Below, one piece after another: positions 58,264 through 64,000 of a DNA stretch of 64,000 nt (its first letter is position 1; the number at the start of each line of letters is the position of its first letter). The DNA lies in assembly GCF_020740795.1 (NCBI RefSeq), contig NC_067312.1, positions 68,158,905-68,222,904 on the forward strand, written 5' to 3'. Made by a program: the position numbers and the translations under genes. The notes below the pieces were generated by a model. It worked only from the letters and a program-made list of their open reading frames with translations, ran no database searches and had not been told where the DNA came from. This stretch comes from Apus apus. Taxonomy: Eukaryota > Chordata > Aves > Apodiformes > Apodidae.

Positions 58264-59906
58264 GCCATACCTCCAACATCTCTCATTCAAGAATAAAAGG
58301 AAAGCAGTAGAAAAAACCATGAAGGGCCTGTTCTCACTAAGTAAACTCTTATTTATCTGCTCATTCTTGCTTTATCTCCATTTTGGGTCTATTTGTGCCT
58401 AGGCTGGGCTCTGTGTTCTTCAACACCTGAATTATCTCTCTTCCCTGTACGGTCAAGGCAGAGGTGGTGATAACCCTGCCAGTGCAGGAGTATCCTAGGC
58501 TGAGGTTGACTTGGCAAGGTAGGAGTCCACTTCAGGATGAGATGAATCACAGAAAAAGTTCACTGCCAACACTGACCACCTGTCCGTGGTGAGAAATCAT
58601 CATCTTTTCAGGAGCCAGCATAGACACAGCCATGATGTCAGATGAACACAGATGCTGCTTCCTGATCCCCACTAAGTGTTTAGTTGCCTGGAAGAGCTAG
58701 TGCAATACCAGGGAGATCTTGGGATTTGAGGGCATCTCTGTCAGTATTCTGAGATTACCTACTGCTTCCTCTCTCTCCTGGATAAACACTTTCTGCAGAT
58801 TTACGTGTGCAGACTAAACATGGAAGTCCCTAACACTGACACAGACCAAGAACTGTTTTACAATTTCTGAAGAAAAAGTATGGGGAGGTGGGATAAAGAA
58901 AGGATAAGTAATTGAGCAAGTGTAGGAGCAATACGGTCAGTAGAAGTAGTATTTCCTCTCTGCTTTTCTCTTCTTCCCTTCAAGACTCTGAGGTACTGCA
59001 ATCAAAAGCAGACAACAATGCTAAAGAGAAGAAACCCATAAATGCCAGCCCAGTAGTTCTGGAATCTTAACTTGTCCATTTTCCCCAGTAAGAAATGTTG
59101 GCCTCCTCTTTTTGTTGCAAAACCACAAATTTTGAATATATAACATATCATGGCCAGTTGTATGAGCTGGTAAGAATGCTTTAGTACAAATAATATTTAT
59201 TTTTCTCCTATATATTATGAAAATATACTTCTGGAAAAATGTTTCTCGTCTACTTCATCCTGTCCAGAAAGAGATTACGTTCAGTGGTTCAGTTAGGGAC
59301 GTAAAGGCTGAGATTCAAAATAAATTTACAATTAAGACTGCGTATGTAATTTACTTCTAATCCCTTCTGTATTTGTGCTAAGACAGTTAAATTACATCAG
59401 ATAGTGATGTCCTGCTTTTTCTGAAGATTATACAGGCTGTGGGTCTTTGAACACCATGGTGGTTTTTGGCAACTAGCTCAGTACTGTCCTCTCTCTAAGG
59501 CACTTTTTAAAATGGTCTCATTCTAGGTCAGACGATGTGGATAGATCCAGTGATCTAAATATTCCAGGCTATGCCTGGAAGAGACTCTTTGTGGTGTTAG
59601 TTTTTCAGCATTCATGTGTTACATATTCTAATTACCAGTGTGACTCAGTACAAGAAGCATTTGACCAACATACCCAGCAGATCTACATTCTAGGAACATT
59701 TGTTAGCATTTTACTCGCAGCTTCTCGACTTAATTTGTAATGTGTCTTTCAAGAATGGGTGACTACACACTTTCATATGGATTACTTTTGGGAATTGTCT
59801 GGCATGTATACAATTGAACATATATTAAGAGGTACATGTACATATCTGCACATGAAAAGATACCATCCAGTACCTTGATTTTTTTTTTTTTTTTTTAACA
59901 CCAAGG
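58264..59906. other. Unit 3 left part, no gene seen
   Basis: Counterpart of 17519-19163. It shares most variants with unit 2 against unit 1. Confidence 0.6.
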
Positions 59907-60899
59907 TGTGATTTTGGGGCTTTTTGGCAGCAGGGGAGGAGGTTATACAGTGGTTACTGTATAAAGCTCCTAAAAGCTCTCCTGGCTCAGCTGGCCAGGG
60001 CCAAACTATTAGAAAATAGAGGGGCCTTTGCGATTAACATATGAAAGAAGTGACACAAGACCTAAAGGCAGAGACAGATAAGCAGGAAGAGCTGAGCTGA
60101 AGAGACAGAGGTAGCAGTGCCAGGGTGAAGATCCCGAGGCTGGTGAGGAAGAAGGTGGAAGGACGTGCCCAAGCAGAAGTTCCCTTGCAGCCCATGGTGA
60201 GATGAGAGGTTGTCCCTCTGTGCCCTGTGGAGGAGAAACATGGCGGAGCATCCCCTGAAGGCGCCAGGAGGGGTGAATGTGGACCTGCGGCCTGTGGACT
60301 TGGATCTGCAGCCGTGGAGGACCCTGTACCAGTGTGCCTGTTCCCTGAGCAGCCCGTGACTCTGTGGGAAGCCCAGGCTGGAGCAGCTCCAGACCTGGTG
60401 GGAAGGACTCATGAAGGAGAGGTTCGTGGAGGACTCTCTCCCGTGGGAGGGACCCCGTGGGGAAGCAGGGCAGGACTGTAAGGAATCCTTCTTCCTGAGG
60501 AGGAAGGAGCAGCAGGAACCACCAGCCTGTGAACTGACTCTAAACCCCATCCCCATCCCCCTGTGCCGCTGGGGGGAAGGAGGGAGAGAAACTGGGGACA
60601 AAGTGATTTGGGGCTGGGAAGAAGAGAAGGGTGGGGTACCATATACAAGCCCTGCTCTGTGTGTTGTCTGTGTCCTGTGTGTGTTTGATTAGTGTGAAAT
60701 TCAATTATCATTTTCTCCCCAAGTTGAGTCTGTTTTGCCCAGGACCTTAATCAGTGAAGGACCCTCCTTGTCCTTTGTCTCAACCCATGGGCTTCTAGTT
60801 GGCCTTTGTCCTCCGCGTCACAGAGTGTGTGTTGGGGGGAGTTGAGTGAGTGGCCATGGGGCTGTTTCTTTGTTATTGTGTTAGGCCCAAACCATGACA
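59907..60899 (-). mobile_element. Solo LTR fossil (ERV), antisense, unit 3
   Basis: Counterpart of 19164-20156, with the same flanks and a few private substitutions. Confidence 0.65.
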
Positions 60900-61554
60900 C
60901 CAGGTTATGCACCTCAAATTTAATCGTGATGCCTCCATAATTTGGAATATTAATTCTTTTAACTTGCTCTCCCTAAACCTTGTAAATATTTTCATTTTAA
61001 AGAGCACAGGTTTTTGTCTCATCTGGAGTTATTTAAGAGATAAAGAGAAAAGAAACACTGAATATGGAACTTCTATTTCTAGTCCTTTGAAAAGGCTCTG
61101 AACTTTAAAAAGGAAGAAGTGTCATCCAGAATCTGGAAATAGATATCACAGAAATTAATTTTTACATGCACTTTAAGAAATTTCCTGCTTAATTTTTTTC
61201 ATTATCTGTGAGAGTCAGAATGACTACCAGGAAACCCTTCCCTTCTATGAACTGGCACTGTGATCAACTGTCTTCTGCAGTCACCTTACAACTCTGCACC
61301 AATGTTCAAATAAGTCTTGATCCCATGCATACAGATCCGTTGTGGGTATGCATGTTTCCAGTTTATAGCTGAAAACTACACTAATAAAATTTTTAAAGTT
61401 ATCAAAAATATCCACTCATACAAATACTTTTCTTGTAGTGACACGGAAATTCCAAGTATATAGTATGATATAAAAATAACAATGGCAATGACAAAAAGGA
61501 GAACAAAGTCGTACCACTTCACCCCGACATCCAAAGTGAGACTTTCAGAAATTG
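60900..61554. other. No gene seen
   Basis: Counterpart of 20157-20811. Confidence 0.5.
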
Positions 61555-61783
61555 TCATAGAACGCAAGGTCCATTGAGTTCAACTCCTGCCTCCACACAG
61601 GACAACCTAGAAGTTAAACCATGTATCTAAGACTGTTGTCCAAACCCTTCTTGAACACAGACTTGGGACCACATGCATTTCTCTGTAGAGCTTATGCAAT
61701 GCTTGATCACCCTGACATCAAATAACTCTCGTACTACCCAGTATGAACTTTCCCTGATGCAGCTTTTTCCTACAAGCAGAGGT
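61555..61783 (-). mobile_element. CR1 LINE 3' end, antisense (unit 3)
   Basis: Counterpart of 20812-21040. Confidence 0.75.
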
Positions 61784-63357
61784 ATGTATGTGACTAGGGG
61801 ACTCTTCAAGCTAAAAATGAATACAATGGATACATACACACAAGACATGCATTATTTTGGGGTCAGGGTCAAATGCTGTTTTCCCACTCAAAGTAATTAT
61901 AAGCACATTGGGAAAGACAGTTCCAGGGTATGACAACATTTTCCATTTCTCATACCTGCCTATGCTAATCTAAAGCTCTTTTACTTGCAAAAAGCAGTAG
62001 ATATCAGCCATTAAGTGAAACATTTTACAGCCCTAAAAATGGAAGTTTCATAAATTAGGTGCATTTCTATGCAAATGCATAAAATACGCCACTTTGGACA
62101 ATTTTAACTAGAAGTAGCAAGTGCTCCTGTTAAATTCCATCAGGATCTAGTAAAAATCCTGCAGGTTATTATATTTTTGTATTTGAGGTGCTGTGGTTGA
62201 AGTTACTAGTTTTAATTAGCTTAAGGAAAAATATGTTGCTTGTAAAAAGGTTGATATGATGCTCCGGAAGGTAAATAGCATGCACAGCTGAAAAGCAAAC
62301 CTTCATCAGAGAATGTTCGGAGACCCCCACTGCCTGTAGCCCTTCCTTCTAAGAGTACTAAAAGTTGGGAAACCGTTTGTCAAAATCAGTGAAGTACTGC
62401 CCTCTTCTGATTATATTTGATATAGAGGTAGCTGCACTTGCAATTGAGGACGAGAGACCTGGCCAAAGAATAAAAGGACTAACGGCGTGGCTTGGTGACT
62501 TGGACGAACCTTTCACAGCGGTTGGTCAGTGGGGAACCTCCATCATTTTTGAGTGACAAACACAGTGAACTCCATATCCAAGAGATATGGATAGCTTGAA
62601 GAACAGAAACACATCATGTATATTTTAGGATAACAGTGTAATGAAACAAAAGTTGGCATGAAATGCAAGCAGCAGATGGATGATTTAAAGTAAACAGGAG
62701 ATGGTTTTCATGTAATTAAGCAGTGGAACTTCTTGCTGTCCCATTTTGTGCATTTCTAGGCTTTTCAAAGGTTCAAAAATGAGGAAAACAAGCCCCCAAA
62801 AGAAAAGCACATTAGAGAGCTATCAATCATAAAGACACAATCAGGAAGTTTCTAAGCTGCTAAGGCTGAGTGAGCGTGCTGCAAATATATCACTATTTGC
62901 TAGCTTTTGTCTTACACTCTTTCCTAGGTGTTCTCTGCTGTCAACTATCACAGACTGGGTGATGCCAGCCATGGATGAAGCCATGAACCTTGTGATTCCT
63001 TAAATTTATATTGAGTATGATGCATAGGAGATGGAACACTTCATTTCGTCCATTTTGCCTGGTCTGCTCCTCCCCACAGCAGAGTCACAGGTGTGAGTCC
63101 TTTACTCCCTTCTGGTTCCAGAGCATGAGGTGTTTTTCTGAACCAAACAGTGGTCTTAGCTCTGCACACCATTCTCCGGCCTGAACTATAAACGTTGAGT
63201 GTTATCAGTACTAAAAGAAGATACTAACTGAGAAACATGCTGTTAATTTCAGCAAGTGCAGCTACTTTGAAGGGATTTCATTGAAAAGTAAAAACACACA
63301 AAAAATGTGTTCTATCCTGGCTTAAACCAAGATAGAGAAACACTGTGTCTCTCTCTC
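61784..63357. other. No gene seen
   Basis: Counterpart of 21041-22614. Confidence 0.5.
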
Positions 63358-63659
63358 TCTGGGTGTTTGTTACAGGCCACCTAATCAGGATGGGGAAGTT
63401 GATGAGGCCTTCTACAGACAGCTAGGAATCACAATCACAGGCCTTGGTTGTCATGGAGCACTTCAGCCACCCTCATACCTGCTGGGAAGGCTCATACAGC
63501 CAGGCATGTACAGTCCAGGAAGTTCCTCCAGTGTATTGATGATAACTTTTTCACTCAGGTGGTGAAGGAGCCAACCAGGAGAGGTCCAGCTGCTGGACCT
63601 AGTTCTGACAAACAAAGAGGGACTGGTGGAAGACATCAAGGTTGGAGTACTTACAGTTA
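63358..63659 (+). mobile_element. CR1 LINE endonuclease-domain fragment (unit 3)
   Basis: Counterpart of 22615-22916. A private C-to-G change (GGTTGTCATGG near 63448) makes one of its frames look longer; it is still a dead fragment. Confidence 0.85.
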
Positions 63660-64000
63660 GTTATATATGGACTATAATGACAAGGACGTTTTAGTTTCAT
63701 TTTGACAGACATAAATAAAAAAAACTCCTCCAGAATCACATTATACCAAGCAGACTATTCAGGACTGGGTTGCACTACTTTTATTCATAGCAACTTTGTC
63801 TTGATTCTTTTGAGGGAACCATGTGGCTCCATATGAACAAACATGGCATGGCTAGAAATAACAGCTGACTTTGAGGGTATTTTAGTCAGCTGTTAGAACT
63901 GCTTCTTAACTTTTCCCTAAGAAAATGAATGTTTAAGTAAAATAAGCTCCTTGAAAATACAGCTTATGGTGTGTATTCCAAGTGGAATAGAAATTAACCA
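63660..64000. other. No gene seen (window end)
   Basis: Counterpart of 22917 to about 23257. The LTR and RING gene would follow outside the window. Confidence 0.5.

Larger units (their letters stand above)
58264..64000. repeat. Tandem array unit 3 (partial, cut by window end)
   Basis: Third direct copy, corresponding to unit 1 positions 17519 to about 23257. The joint sequence is the same as at 37670/37671. The RING gene, CpG island and forkhead gene of this unit would lie beyond the window. Confidence 0.95.

Overview
The window looks like nuclear DNA of a bird, probably a songbird. Nearly every recognisable LINE piece is avian CR1 (endonuclease and reverse-transcriptase fragments, and 3' ends closing with the TCATAGAA-type terminal repeat). 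The other repeats are solo-LTR-like fossils with 5-bp target duplications. There are no bacterial-style genes, operons, tRNAs or rRNAs. Genes have introns, and one lies downstream of a CpG island.

Layout. Positions 1-17518 are single-copy, AT-rich DNA with no gene I can support; they hold two LTR fossils (336-1412 antisense, about 6800-7803 sense) and simple repeats. At 17519 a tandem array begins and runs off the right end. Unit 1 is 17519-37670 (20,152 bp), unit 2 is 37671-58263 (20,593 bp), and unit 3 is 58264-64000 (cut by the window). The unit-to-unit joint is the same at 37670/37671 and 58263/58264. It links a truncated FOXJ1-like 3' region to the unit start across a 3-bp TTA overlap. 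In the stretches I compared, copies differ by a few bases per kilobase.

Each complete unit holds, left to right: an antisense LTR fossil; an antisense CR1 3' end; a sense CR1 endonuclease scrap; a second antisense LTR that lies inside, and supplies the end of, a minus-strand Topors-like RING gene; a sense CR1 3' end; about 3 kb of unassigned DNA; a CpG island with a paired RFX X-box/CCAAT module and a forkhead site; a FOXJ1-like forkhead gene with two coding exons (419 aa); a long TTAC/ACTG-rich minisatellite after its stop; an antisense CR1 endonuclease/RT fragment; and a second, orphan copy of the FOXJ1-like last exon. The window therefore contains two complete FOXJ1-like genes, two orphan last exons and two RING copies.

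How it may work: FOXJ1 is the master activator of motile-cilium and sperm-flagellum genes and works with RFX factors. The X-boxes in this promoter fit a ciliary or testis role. The predicted proteins are nearly invariant between copies (one difference, residue 75, in the 419 residues), so the array is either very young, homogenised by conversion, or under selection. The main novelty is a recent tandem amplification of a FOXJ1 paralog carrying an LTR-truncated RING gene. The arrangement records at least two duplication steps: about 4.46 kb, then about 20.15 kb.
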